64,000 nt of DNA from Plumapathes pennacea (Eukaryota > Cnidaria > Anthozoa > Antipatharia > Myriopathidae). The translations under genes were made by a program, and so were the position numbers. Of this stretch, positions 51,774 through 63,859 are shown piece by piece; positions within the stretch are counted from its first letter, which is position 1; every line of letters begins with the position of its first letter. The stretch covers positions 3,844,167 through 3,908,166 of the forward strand of contig OZ038465.1 of NCBI GenBank assembly GCA_964036295.1, in the 5' to 3' direction. The notes beneath the pieces were generated by a model. It made no database searches, was not told the origin of the DNA, and saw only the letters and a program-made list of their open reading frames with translations.

Positions 51774-52829
51774 TTATGCTCTTTCATTGCTGCCCTGTGT
51801 ACCATCTCTAACTCGTTGAGATTTTTTTACACAACACTTTACGAGTTTTTTATAAGCCGCTCGATATTGGGGAAGCCGCCAAGCGTACAGGAATGGATTC
51901 AGAGCAGACTTCAAAGTAAACAAGTAGAAGAAAATGGAAAGGAGATGCATTTGAGAGGCCTTGTTGTCGTCGCATGTAGTGCAAGCGTCGACAACTTGAT
52001 AGAAGACAAACCACGGGGTTAAGGCAACCAAAAATATGCCCAATATGAGTACCATCGCCTTGGTCATTTTTCTTTCGCGGGCGTACGCGTTTATAACTGC
52101 TTGTCCTGCTGCGTCAAGTTGTCCAAGCTCCTTGCGATATCGACGAAGAACAAGCAAAAGTCGGAGATAGAACAGGACGCTAATAAAAGCAGGCAAGACT
52201 GTGTGAACGCCAGAGATGATCTTTACAGTGGTCATAGAACCGCTCAATTCCCGTATGGCAGTACGATATCCCATGTAAACGGCACTGTAGACCCAAATTG
52301 CCAAAGCGACGGAGCGCGCGTGTTTGTTAGTGATGCAAGAATTGTGACGCGTTGGTGTGGCTACTGCAACCTGACGATCGTAAGCGAGAAACATCATGTG
52401 GAAGACACTCGAGACCAGGAAAAGTGAACTCACAGCTTCTATGGTGTACATGGCGTCGTCGGAGAAAGTCAACAGCCACCATATACAGACCGGATCTGTT
52501 ACGAAACCGACGAAAAAGTCCGCCAAAGCCTGGCTCGCTATGAGAATATTACTCGGGGACCGACGTAGGTTTCTGTTGGGATCTTTCCAGACAGCAAGCA
52601 TCACAAATGCATTTGAAACCGACGTTATCAAAGCTGTAAGAGTGAGCATGGGAACAGTGCCGATTGTTCCTTTTGCGAACCCCGAGCGTGATTCTTTCCA
52701 AGGTGCGGCGCTATCGTAGGTTCCCATGTTAAATGAGTCAAATCTCAGTTCAGACGAACTGTGCTGGTATAGTAAATGACGCAAGTGCTCTAATTGCCTT
52801 GAAAACGCCACAAAACTGGTTCGAGTCAA
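51774..52829 (-). CDS. Class A (rhodopsin-like) orphan GPCR 1
   Basis: Single-exon 351-residue receptor. Landmarks: Asn in TM1 (VSNAF, 73), Asp in TM2 (LADFF, 103), TM3 end YDRQVA (151-153, Gln replacing the Tyr of DRY), TM6 LVALTPWF (proline kept, Trp/Cys pattern altered), TM7 NPFLY (311-315) and likely palmitoylated Cys332-Cys333. The third intracellular loop is short with an RERKMTKA boundary. It resembles the large, lineage-expanded orphan GPCR sets of cnidarians. The ligand is unknown. Translation may start at Met35 (MGTYDS), since a signal-less N-terminus of 57 residues is long. Confidence 0.88.
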   Translation of the reverse strand: MTRTSFVAFSRQLEHLRHLLYQHSSSELRFDSFNMGTYDSAAPWKESRSGFAKGTIGTVPMLTLTALITSVSNAFVMLAVWKDPNRNLRRSPSNILIASQALADFFVGFVTDPVCIWWLLTFSDDAMYTIEAVSSLFLVSSVFHMMFLAYDRQVAVATPTRHNSCITNKHARSVALAIWVYSAVYMGYRTAIRELSGSMTTVKIISGVHTVLPAFISVLFYLRLLLVLRRYRKELGQLDAAGQAVINAYARERKMTKAMVLILGIFLVALTPWFVFYQVVDACTTCDDNKASQMHLLSIFFYLFTLKSALNPFLYAWRLPQYRAAYKKLVKCCVKKSQRVRDGTQGSNERA

Positions 52830-55683
52830 GCTACAAATTATAGTCTGCTTCAGTTCCTACTTCTGATTGGAACTGCGTTTCGCCGAGAAAACATGACGGA
52901 TGTACCGGCCAGCCCGTGCTAGGTAGCGACTGAATCTTTAAACGAACAGGAGCGGGAAATATCTTATCCGTGACAGAAAAAAGTTTGATTTCTGTCTAAC
53001 TTTCGGAGAAAACTGGTCAATATCTAAAATTTGATCCACCCGACAGCGATTTAAAGGCTAAAACAATTATTTACTCAGAAAGTGTATTTTGTACGATAAG
53101 ATATTTCCTTCTTTATAAAATAGAATCGCTTTTACTATCTCGAACCATTATCAAAAGCAGCTGTGTTGTATTAATTACTGATTCGCTTTCGCTCAGGCCC
53201 ACAGCCCCTCCTTCTGAACATCACTTTGTTTTCGTTCTACGAGTCCGAAGGCCGTATTTAAAACAAAAGTGACCATTCAGAATAAAACTGTTAACTTTTT
53301 ATGTCCAATAGATTTGGGTCTGCGGTAGTTAACTTCATAATAGAGATGTATAATTCATTTTTAAATTAGCAGAAACTCAAACGAAAGTTTACACGAAAGT
53401 GACGTTTTTCCGTCAGATGTATTGGTTCTTGTTTGCGTTGTGACTCCTTTGGGTGGAGCTGAGGCAATAAGCCGAGAGCAGATGTGTAAAAGTGTTCCTT
53501 TGTTCCGAAAATAATCCCTTAATTTGCATGAATATAATCGCCTAAACTTGAAAAGCGCACGGAAAAGTTATAATCAATCTGGTTTTCCTTAAAGTCCGGT
53601 TTCCATCTATATTAATCACTAATTGCTTAAATAAGATGTTCAGCGATCGTAGCACTCACTATGGAAACAGTACGCAGCAGCCCCGGCGATAGCAGCGATC
53701 GTAATCACGCAGTGCCAATGCCAATGTTATCTCGGCGATCGAGTATTATTCCTTTTCTTCTTCTTTTGGAAAGTGAACCGGGACAAGAGTACAGAAAAAG
53801 TTCAATAAGTTAGCCAAGAAATTCAGGAACACCGGCAAACAGCACTGAGATATCATTTTGAATCAAAGAAAACGGCATCCATTAAGCTCGGGGAGAAAAA
53901 AAATGCTGTTCTACGTACGCTAGTCGCACGATACTCGATCTCAGAGCAATCGAGGCGATCAAGTGGGAACCGCAGTCAGCGAACGAAATCGCCAAGGTCG
54001 CTCAGCGATTATACGGAATCCAAACTAATGCCGCCTAAATCATAGAGACGACTTAACTTTTTCACTTCCAAGCTCAAAATGCAGATTCTCCCAACCTTTT
54101 AACATAACATCCATGAGTAATGTTAGCAAGAACTGATGATTCAGCTTTCACCTGAGCAAGATATCAAAAGTCAAGTTCTCTACTGTATGGTATATCTCTG
54201 GTAATAAACTAGGAGAAACTTTGGAAGTGAAAGAGTTGATCTAGACTGCTTTTTGGGTTGCGGTCCTTTTTATCCCCTGTAGTGTTTGCAGTGTCCTCGG
54301 AGACGAACCTATAGAGCGTTTAGAAAACGATCGCCGTGGACCAACCTTTTATAACCATGCACTGGGTGAGCGGCAAAAACGGAAAATTCTCTATGAAAAA
54401 CCTGCGGGAAAGAATATTTTCAAAATCACTAGCCGCTGAGAAGATGCGAAATTTGAACGATTGCAATAAATATGTTGCACGCGACAGAAAAAATCGTAAT
54501 ATTGACTGAAAACTAACGAACAGATGGTTTTGAATCGTATAGAAATTCGCCCGAAATTTCCATAACTTACATGGGTCCTGCCCCATTTTATTTCTATACT
54601 TGAGAAAAATTGTTATATTTAGTTTCGGACGAAGCGGAACTGTATGTCCGCCTTAATGACGCTGTTATTCTTTAGCATTTGTGCCAGTGTCAAATGTAGA
54701 AAATTGAGTTAATTTATACTTTTAATTTACTTCATGGAGAAAGAAAAAGTGATGAGCTACTCTCTTCTGGCAGATGGCTTGGCCACTAACAGCCACTCGA
54801 CTATGCAAATGATGCATATTCTCTTTCCTTTTTATCACGATATACTCTGCAGTGTCTCGCAATCTTTTTCTTGAACGCCGGTTTATTCATTTTTAATGAC
54901 TGATAACGATTGCAGCATCTTTCAGTCGCCGTTGCAAGTTTCTGTCGAATGGCAAAGTTGAACAGAGAAAATTGGACCAACCGCACCCAGCGAAAATTGA
55001 ACGCTGGACGGACCACCCAGCTTAAATTCAATTCAGTTCAACAGACTTATTCGATTTTCCACGGCTCTGAATTCCACTTTTATCTTTGGTAAATATAGAC
55101 TACAGGTCGATAAAATAACAACGTCCACTTTTTTGTAAAGGATTCAAAAACTGCATTTCTTCGGCTGTGAATTTGATTGAAAACATTATCTAATGAGACG
55201 GGGGCCCTCAATGAAACGGTTGCACCTGTTTGGCTGTCGTTTTGAAAAGCATTCTTTCTCAGCCGTGATTTCCTTTCTTTTGAAAAAAAAAAAAAACTAT
55301 AAAAAATACGCAGAGAATATCCTGTGCAATAATTTCCTTACACATTATGGCCACATCAATTGATAATGAACTATTTATCGATGGCAAAAGAACTGTGTTG
55401 TTGCGTCTTTAATCTGGAGAGAAAACGCCTGGACAATTGGCGGGATATGAACTGTCCTGCGTACTTTTTTGTTGTATGTACTCGGTCACTTTTCATGTGT
55501 AATTTCTGTGTGTTTGAGTTTGCACTGGTGCAAAGTCTGCTGGACAGCCCACCGTTGACACCGATTGGTTTCCAATCGCTACCAAAAACTGCACCGGCCA
55601 CGACACACAAAACTAGCAAATCAGCCGCAAATACTGTGAGAAGATCATTTTTATAGGGAAAAAAATCTTCCATTAAGACGAGC
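52830..55683. other. Intergenic between two divergent GPCR genes
   Basis: No gene recognised. About 53597-54023 is rich in 'cgatcg' motifs, begins 'ggtttccat' and ends 'cggaatccaaac'; it may be an old nonautonomous DNA element. Confidence 0.4.
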
Positions 55684-56904
55684 ATGAAGACGAAATTTTC
55701 CAATCAGAGTCTTGCAATGGATGGAGTTCTCATCTCAAACAACTCAACCGAAGAAAGCAGTGGAACTACTTTATATGTCACCGTCGCGCAAGCAGCAATT
55801 TCATTTATATTTTTGGTTATCTCTTCCTGTGCTAACGGGCTGCTTCTTTTCCTGTTAGCGCGTTTTAAGAAACTTCAGATCATGTCCAACATCCTGGTAG
55901 CAGATCTGGCCATTATTGATCTACTAAATATCATCATCAACGGTCCAATGTTCGTATGTTACGCGGTACTGAACTTAGACGCGTTTCGAGGCAAACTAAC
56001 CGCGTGGATTGTGTCCACTTGTCACGTGGTACTCTGCTATCTGACTCTTACGACAATGTTCCTGATGATGATTGATCGATTCCTGGCCATCAGATTCCCA
56101 CTACACTACAAAGCTTTAAAGACCAAGAAGAAAGTTATCCTAGCAATAATCATCAAGTGGTTGGCTAGTTTCATCGCCGTACTTTGCGTGTATGTTCCCC
56201 TACGCAAGATCGATCTAGGCAAGCGTTCAGTACTTGAATATCGAGCAACTTACAGCAGAAAAAGTAACTCTATCATTCCTCGCGCTTTTTCGCTACCCAT
56301 TCTTCTGGGAAGCATTTGTCTGTACCTACTTTCACGGAAGACGTTACGGAGCTCGTTACGACAGGTTGACACTGCTAACGGTTTACTGCGCTCTCAACAC
56401 ATAGGTAGCCATAAACGAAAGCGAAAAGCAATTAACACAATTCTCATAGTTATAGCCGTTTTTTGTGTATCCTACTTGCCAGAAATTCTAAGAAGCGCAC
56501 GACCGTTAAGACTTTCGGGCAGCGCTAGGCAATGGCTCATGTTTGTTTTTAGCTTAACACTTTTCCTCCCTGTCATGTTCAATCCATTCATATATTTTAG
56601 AAGAGTTGAGCTTTTTCGAAGTTCACTCACAGAGCTCATGCAGCGGCGTGGAAGCGGCACTACCGAGCACCAGCTACAGCTGAATAGGAGACGGGTTTCA
56701 CTGGGTAGAGTGCAAAATCTACTACCGTCTGGCGAACGGTTAGGACAAATATCAAGCAGTCGGAGTGCAAGAGACACTAAGTATAGAGGAAAAGATGGAG
56801 GCACCGCAATCAGGCGAAATCAGGTGACCTCTTGCTCACGAGAAATAGAACTTCATGCAAGGCGAAACCCGGCTATGAACCTAAGCAGGCGGCACAGTGT
56901 ATAG
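55684..56904 (+). CDS. Class A (rhodopsin-like) orphan GPCR 2
   Basis: Single-exon 406-residue receptor. The N-terminus carries NxS/T sites (NQS, NNS, NST). Landmarks: TM1 CANGLLL (Asn51), TM2 VADLAIIDL (Asp74), TM3 end IDRFLAIRFPLHY (131-133, Phe instead of Tyr in DRY), TM6 FCVSYLPE (261-267) and TM7 NPFIYF (300-305). A long Arg/Ser-rich tail (about 100 residues) follows. An alternative in-frame start is Met12. It is not a close paralogue of the receptor at 51774-52829. Ligand unknown. Confidence 0.88.
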   Translation: MKTKFSNQSLAMDGVLISNNSTEESSGTTLYVTVAQAAISFIFLVISSCANGLLLFLLARFKKLQIMSNILVADLAIIDLLNIIINGPMFVCYAVLNLDAFRGKLTAWIVSTCHVVLCYLTLTTMFLMMIDRFLAIRFPLHYKALKTKKKVILAIIIKWLASFIAVLCVYVPLRKIDLGKRSVLEYRATYSRKSNSIIPRAFSLPILLGSICLYLLSRKTLRSSLRQVDTANGLLRSQHIGSHKRKRKAINTILIVIAVFCVSYLPEILRSARPLRLSGSARQWLMFVFSLTLFLPVMFNPFIYFRRVELFRSSLTELMQRRGSGTTEHQLQLNRRRVSLGRVQNLLPSGERLGQISSSRSARDTKYRGKDGGTAIRRNQVTSCSREIELHARRNPAMNLSRRHSV

Positions 56905-58412
56905 CGGTCTTTCAGTTGCAAACCAAACGTTTTTTTTATCCGCGTGAAACGTTAATTTGGACTCCTGCTAAATAGAAAGAAAAAAAAAGTTCATCATATA
57001 ATTTACGTTTATATATAAATAAATAAGTTTATATAGTTTAATCTCAGCAAATAAAAGAACGACTGAGCTGTGCCAGCTTACGATTATGGTTTCAAACCAT
57101 TATCAACGGCTGATTATGCATCGATTAATTCCAGCTGTCACCATCTCTCCCCCCCCCCTCCCCGGGCATACCCCGAGATTTGTCAGACCCTGTTTTCCGG
57201 GGGCGGGGAATTTGTACAGCAACGTGATCGTAAAAATCCAAGATAGCCGCCAAAAGGAGAGCTAGCCCATGTCATTTCTGACGGTTCGGAGAATAGGCGG
57301 AAATTGATTTCTTGGCGGCTCGGGAGCGTATGAGGTCACGTGGGTTAGCACGTGGAGTAATGGTATATAAGGAGGATTCAGGGTGTGTTCTGCCTCTCTC
57401 GTGGCATTCGTTACCTAGTTCACTTTCGATTTGGTTTAGTTTTACTTCCGTATTATACGCCCGTTTTACACGATGTCCTTATCACAACCCCTCGGAGATA
57501 CGCAAGGAGACAGTCCGAGTCCAAGACCGTTAACGCTGACGAAATTCTGCGGGCTATCCAAGCGTCCCAGTCAGCAGCAATCGGGGCCGCCTCAGCCACC
57601 GCGGCACTCCGCACTTACTAGTGCATTTGCAGAAACGAAAAACATATTTCAAAGCGAAGATGGACATAGAACTGACACGGCATAGTGTTCGAACTCCAAG
57701 GCAAGTCATCACTTCGACAACCGATCGTAAACGCGGCCAGATTCCCGTTTCTTTTGCCCAGGGGACGGGGAATTTGTAATTTCTGGTGGCCCGGGGGCGG
57801 GAGTTTGTAGTACTAGTGGCTACCAGTGCCTAGTGCTGAAGCAGAAATTAATTGAAAGTGCGTTATGTGAAAAGTGCATTTTTTTTTGCCAAAACGCGAG
57901 TTCTACTTGTGTTTTACTGGAAACCACTCGTACGAAACTACACCCGGGACCCGAGTAGCGCATTTTTCGTTATCGATGACGTCAAAAGTGGGATTTGGGG
58001 TCTATTTTATACTGAACTTTTTACCACTCAAAATAAAATTCATATATTCGTGCTGCCGTATATATATATCCTCCATGTGTCTGCGTAAGACACCTGAGCC
58101 CAATTGCTCATGCATTTAAAACTATGAGCTTAATCCTGGATGCCCGTCGGTCCAAATGAACTTTTGAGCCAGTTTTGAGTCGTCCTTTCGAGTTCCCTGT
58201 TTCAGGGATGATATGTTTTGAGCTGCTGACAACAAGCTCTTCAGCATTTTTATGAAAAACATAGAGGGTTTAAGTTGTTATTGACACGATTTGATTTACA
58301 ATACCATGCAAAAGTTTATTTTACCTCGGTTAGGAAGAAAGCGTCGCCGAAAGGAAGTCTGGGGGATTAATACGTCACAACTTTACGAGACATCTCGAAA
58401 TCGAGGTTCATC
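56905..58412. other. Intergenic with retroelement-like and repeat fragments
   Basis: 'gtatataagga' at about 57362 is followed by a frame encoding ADEILRAIQASQSAA (to 57621), reminiscent of retroelement gag N-termini. This is too weak to call. Short G-rich duplicated blocks ('gcggggaatttgta') occur at 57203 and 57768. Confidence 0.35.
57885..58080. repeat. Dispersed repeat related to 420-770
   Basis: Shares, in reverse orientation, 'gtgttttactgg', 'acgaaactacaccc' and 'accactc-aaaataaaat' blocks with the element at the start of the window. Confidence 0.6.
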
Positions 58413-58445
58413 ATGGCGGAAGTCAGAGGGCAACTGCTTTTGTGA
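58413..58445 (+). promoter_or_regulatory. Upstream ORF in the NSF leader
   Basis: ATG GCG GAA ... TGA, ten codons plus stop, in a good initiation context (atcATGG). It ends 25 bp before the NSF start codon, so it could damp NSF translation if it is in the mature 5' UTR. Confidence 0.45.
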
Positions 58446-58470
58446 TATTTAGAGCATAAAAAGTTTAAAA

Positions 58471-61400
58471 ATGGTTCAGATGAAAGTAGTGAAGTGTCCC
58501 TCGGACAAATTGTCCCTGACCAACTGTCTCATTGTCAACGAAAACGATTTCAGTCCAGAGATAGTGAGGTACGGTAAGAATTGTGCGTACGTTTCTTTGT
58601 AAATCGAATTATGTTATATTTCCCAAACGGTTTCGGCTCGTCCATCCTACCCCTATGTTTTACACTTAATTTGAAGAAAATTATGCTGCTGTAAATTGTT
58701 CGTATGCTGGAGATCTGTTTGAAGAAATTGAGAGCTCAGATCAAAACTTGAGACATCTCAGTCTGTAAAAGTTATATACGTTGTCTCCCAATATGCCACG
58801 ATCATTAATGTACTAACTACATGGAGAAGAAAGTTTGGTCAAATACCTCAATGTGTGGGCAGAACTATTCCACTTACCAAATACTTCTAAATATACTGTT
58901 TCTGTAAACTGGTAAGACTAATCTGGACCCTGACCAAGGCCCAGCATCCCAAGTTGAGACATTTTTACATTAAATTTTATAATTACCTAATTTATGATTG
59001 GTATTCTTAAACTGTTGTAGACATGTTGAAGTGAGGACTGGTAGTTCAAAGGGCTTCATTTTCTCCATCAAAGTCTCAGCGGATATCCCAGCAGGCAGTG
59101 CGGGCTTTAGTTTGGTTCAAAGGAAGTGGACTTCTGTGTCCTTATCAAGTGTCATTGATGGTAAATTATTACTATATATAATTAATATTTATATTTATAT
59201 ATCCAGGAAAGCTTTTCTTGCATGATCCTGAATTAAATGCAGGCCAAGGAAATCTTGTAAAAAACATTTTAATACAAACATATTGTAGTACTAGTAAAAT
59301 CTAATAACTTTTTTTAATGTGAGTTATTAAGAAAATGTTAATGATTTTATCATCATTGTTTTATGCAAGGGAATGTTTGATTAGTTGTTGTGTGATATGG
59401 TAATGAATGTACTTTTATTCAGTTTTGATGGTGATAATGTTGCTCACTGCTGGTTTTTTCAGTGATTTGATAAATGGATTTTGGTATCACATGACGTGAT
59501 AAAATCAAGAAATTTAAACTGCCCATACTACATTATTTTGTATTAGACTAATATTGTACACACAAAAGTAGGACCTGTTTCAAACATCGAACTTCACATG
59601 CATTGAACAAATGAGTAAAAGTTCTGGTTTCAGCTAAAAATGCATTTGACACATGTGAAGTTTGACATTTAAAACAGGCCTAAGAAGAAGAAGAAAAGAA
59701 TGTTTCATACAGAAGGATTTTGTCCCTGGGGGAGGGGGGGGGGGGGGAGGGGGTACTCAATAGGAATTTGGATAGGGGGGTTCCACTGACTCTATAAAAC
59801 CCTGACCCTATTCAAGACACAAAAATGGAAATTTTGCTACCCTGTCTAAGACAAAGTGCTCTAATTTGATACCCTGTTCAAGACTAAGTTTAGATAAGTT
59901 AGCCTGCATTGCACACGTTTACACTGGAGCATATGAAGAAATCACACAAAAATGGCGAGAGCAAAAATGTGGTTGAGGGGGAGGGGAAGAGGAGAAAATC
60001 TTCGGAAAATAACCTTGTTTAAGACACGAAAATGTAAAATTTGATACCCTGTTTAAGACAGAAGACCCTGAAAATGATATCCTATTGGGCGGAACGTCCC
60101 TATATAGGAAATAAATAGGAGTACCCCCCCGCCCCTGGGGATTTTGTATGGTGAGTTGCAACTTACTGCAAAATAATAAAACATTTTTTGTCACTGCACA
60201 GTGATCCCTTATAGGTTTGATGAAGGCTCATATCTGTCTAATATCACCCTGGAGGCTGACTTTCTGCAAAAAGCCAGGTGAAATATAACAACTTCAAATA
60301 TTGACTTGAGTTTCACAATTTAAATAGAAATAGTATTGTGTTAAAATCCATTTCATATAGCCAAACATTCGATCCTGTACATTTTATACAATATTGTACA
60401 TGCAGTACATCATGCTTGTGTTTAATTCAACTGTTTTTTTTTTTTTTCACTCTGGCAGGGTGACTCAAGATGCTTATGACACAAACAAAATGGCAGAGGA
60501 ACTCACCAATGAGTTTTATGATCAGGCATTTACTGTAGGACAGCAGGTAATGATTTCAGAGTGCACAATACACAAAATTAAGAAAGTAGTTAATTAGGTG
60601 GGAGAGCAGTGGAGAGACTGTCATTGTCAAAGAAAAGGACATAAGGTTGATTTGACTACAGTATAAAATTACCTGGCTCAGTTGGTTTGTGTGTGGCACC
60701 TTTGGAGCAAGAGGCTCGCGGTTTGATGCTGAGTGACTTCAACGTCTGTTTCGACTCCTCTCTGTTCTGTGTAGCTTGAGCTTTAAATACCCTTAAAACA
60801 GAGCACTGACAGAGAAAAGGGGTAGAGGGTGCACTGTCGGCTTCCATATAACAGTTCTCAGAACTGAGGGAACTAGTTGGCACAATACCTTTAGTTACCA
60901 TTTTTTAACCATTTTTTCTTCGTGTAGTTTGTTTTCAGTTTTCATGATAAGAAGCTGCTTGTTCTCACTGTGAAAAGTATGGAAGGTGGGTAATCATATG
61001 ATTAGCCAAGAGTTCCAATATTAATAATAAAATATTTTTTATTATAAATGGGTCCTGACTTTTATGCAAATGCCTCATTTTTCAGTGATTGATGTTGGAC
61101 TTCTTGGTGCCTCATCAAAAGCTTCAAAAGGAACCAATGTAAGACAGCAATCTTCACATAATAATTACTATAATAATAATTATAGTAATTATACAATATT
61201 ATTAAATAAAGTAAATAAACAATTATTGTTTAAATGTCAAGTGCCATATTTGGTGAATCTATTCTATACTGTAAAACCAAAAGTACCTGGTAAGTTTCTT
61301 CTCTTGTAAGCACTTGTATGACTATACATGCAATGTATCTTCAGTACATTCATTTTTCCTATCATTTTCAGTTGTCCAGTTGTTCCGGGCAAAAAGTAAT

Positions 61401-63859
61401 TTCAAACCCTGTTATTCATTACCAACATTTGTTTGTGGCTAGGTTTCAGTTGGTGTTGTGACAAGGAATAGCCAAGTTGTGTTCGAGAGAGCAGAGGTAC
61501 AGTACTTGCACTAGAGTATTCACCTTGTAATATCCAAACAATTTTATACATCACCAAATATTTTCTGACAATACAGAGGCCAGGTGTAATACAATTAAGT
61601 CAACATACATGTATGATTATGACTTGACTCATTTAGAAAAGTTATGTCAAGGATGATACATTTTTTGTGGATATTAGTACTACATGTACATTTGAGGTAC
61701 AGAAAAAGAGACAATTACATACTGAGGAGGTCATGCTAGTCATCTAAAGAGGTTTATATTATATACAGCCTCATAAACAGATCGCATCATCAGTTGTTAG
61801 ATATGATCTTGCTGTATGGTGGTTGTATAAAATAATTTGTGAATATTTCAAAATAATTTACATGTATTTATCTTATATGGTTTGTTGTGTTGATTATGAA
61901 ACTACTATTTCTGCAGGGTTCTGCTCTTAATCTTACTGGCACTGCAAAAGGGTAAGTAACATTCAATGTATTAGCTACAGGGGTATATTTAATTGTTATA
62001 TACATGGTATACAATTTCCTTTTGTGATACTGTACCATGCCTCATGTACACCTCAGTATAATGTTACCCTTAGGGATCATGTGTACTTTAGCTGCTATCG
62101 GTCATCGCCCCTCTTAGTCAATCCAATGCTTTGTTTACATCTAAAAGTCAAACAGTTAACTTGGCTCTGGGCAGTCAGCGGTTGACCAACAGTTGGTTGA
62201 CTGTTGTCCAGCCACCCACAGTCAACCGATGGTCTAGTCAGTCGACAGTTGGCCCAATACATCAACTGACACGTTAATTGACTATCAATCAACTATCAAC
62301 TGTTGGCCGACGTATTGGTCGACATGACTGTATAAATCATTTTAGTTTGTAACTTTTATTAGCTTAATTGACTGTTGTAATATGTTTTATGCACAGGAAA
62401 GCCTCTACACAGTCAATCATCAGTAGAGATTGGGACTTTACTAAACTTGGAATTGGAGGCTTGGACAAGGTAAGCCAATTGTACAGCTCTGTATTAATGT
62501 TGTACAACTTCTTTTCTGCAACCCACATTAATTGCATGGATAGATGCACTCTGTATATATGCTGGGGAGTTCCACTTCTATGTGAAAATGTACCAGTAAT
62601 AATAATTTTAATTTAATTATTAAAACACAGTGGATGATATATAGAAAATGAACTTGCTTGATTTTTAACAATGATTTGTGAATTTCAAAATAATTCTTTA
62701 CACTGTTTTTTTCACCTTATTTCTTACTTTCTAACCTTGCCAGGAATTCTCAAACATAATCAGGAGAGCCTTTGCAACAAGGTTGTTTCCTGCTGATACA
62801 GTTCAAAAGTTAGGTAAGTAGTACAGAAAACAGAGGTTCAACGTTCTGTAAAATGCAGTTATTCTACGGGAATGATATGTAATACAATAATATTGTATTA
62901 TATGATTGATGACAATTATTATCTCTTCTTTAGGTTTGAGGCATGTCAAAGGAATTCTCCTTCATGGACCACCAGGTACATGAACCATTTCTTTGCCAAA
63001 TTTCTTCTTAAATTAAATTAGTTATACTTGAAATGGGCAGAAAGAAAAGGAGAACATGTCCATGCAACAGCAATGTCTGCATTGAGAGCTTTCATTTGAG
63101 TGGTTGAAAACCTTCAGGGTTCCTTAAAACCAGCCTCTAGATTTGTGCAGTACACAACTCGGTTATCTCGAACTCCCCGCCATCTTGAACAGAATCTGAT
63201 TTCCCTCGGAAATGAACTTAAGTAGAAATGTCCCATGGTAGAGCCCCGCTATCTCGATCCCCCAATATCTCGAACTAATCCTCACTCCTCTTGAGAGTTC
63301 AAGATAGCAGCATTCTACTGTACTGTATTAAACTGATAGAAGTTGGTTTTGCTTGATCAACTACATGGGTGCCATAGAGCAGTTTTTGGATGACTGTCGA
63401 AAGTAATATTGTGTGATTGCTTTGGTTTTGTGTTTGCTTTGCTTTCGGATTGGTCCACACGAGTTTGTCAGCATGCTCAGCCACAGGAACAAAACCAAGA
63501 CCAAAACTAAAACCAAAACCAAACACTTCTCATGCAAGCGATGGCGTGTACTCGCACTGCTGATTGGAAAGTAAAACCAAACACAAGACCAAATGCAAAT
63601 TACTTTGGCTTCCAATTATTGGCTGAACTGTTTTCTCTCAGTCTCTGTGATTGGCCTGTGTGATTACTTTGTTTTTGGTTTTCGACAGTCATCCAGAAAA
63701 CGCCTCTAAGAAACATTTAAAACTAAATTACACGACAAAGGCTGTCCACATTTGCTTACTTTTGGACATTTATGTGAACAGGAACTGGTAAAACTTTGAT
63801 GGCTCGACAGATCGGCAAGATGTTGAATACAAGAGAACCAAAGATAATCAGTGGACCAG
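58471..63859 (+). CDS. nsf: NSF, N-ethylmaleimide-sensitive factor ATPase (5' part)
   Basis: Twelve exons, all in phase: 58471-58568, 59021-59160, 60202-60277, 60459-60546, 60928-60985, 61086-61138, 61443-61496, 61917-61951, 62397-62469, 62744-62813, 62934-62975 and 63782-63859, about 288 residues before the window ends. The N-domain shows [24 protein letters not shown] and ADFLQKA. The D1 start has [23 protein letters not shown] and [25 protein letters not shown], with Walker A GPPGTGKT. NSF hexamers, with SNAP adaptors, pull apart spent SNARE complexes on the cytoplasmic face of membranes. The D1 remainder and D2 lie beyond the window. A uORF precedes the start codon. Confidence 0.94.
59724..60140. 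repeat. Foldback element in NSF intron 2
   Basis: Left 'ccctgggggaggggg...gggggtact', right 'agtacccccccgcccctgggg'. Inside, 'taccctgttcaagac' / 'gtttaagacac' motifs repeat. A nonautonomous element with G/C-run ends. Confidence 0.75.
62153..62335. repeat. GTTGAC/GTCAAC-rich degenerate repeat in NSF intron 8
   Basis: More than a dozen short copies of 'gttgac', 'gtcaac', 'caactgt' and 'gttggc' in both orientations, giving extensive local self-complementarity. Confidence 0.65.
63148..63327. repeat. Tigger-like MITE in NSF intron 11
   Basis: Left 'cagtacacaactcggttatctcgaactcc', right 'gttcaagatagcagcattctactgtactg'; repeated 'atctcgaac' motifs. Style matches 17530-17704. Confidence 0.6.
63377..63709. 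repeat. MITE with 'tttttggatgactgtcgaaa' ends
   Basis: Left 'gagcagtttttggatgactgtcga' is matched inverted by right 'tcgacagtcatccagaaaacgcctc'. The interior has 'aaccaaaacc' repeats mirrored by 'ggttttg'. It lies in intron 11 of NSF. Confidence 0.8.

Noticed and set aside
57312..57685. Possible gag-like gene with TATA box
   Set aside because: Three overlapping frames, no zinc knuckle or enzyme motif; kept only as a note in the intergenic entry.
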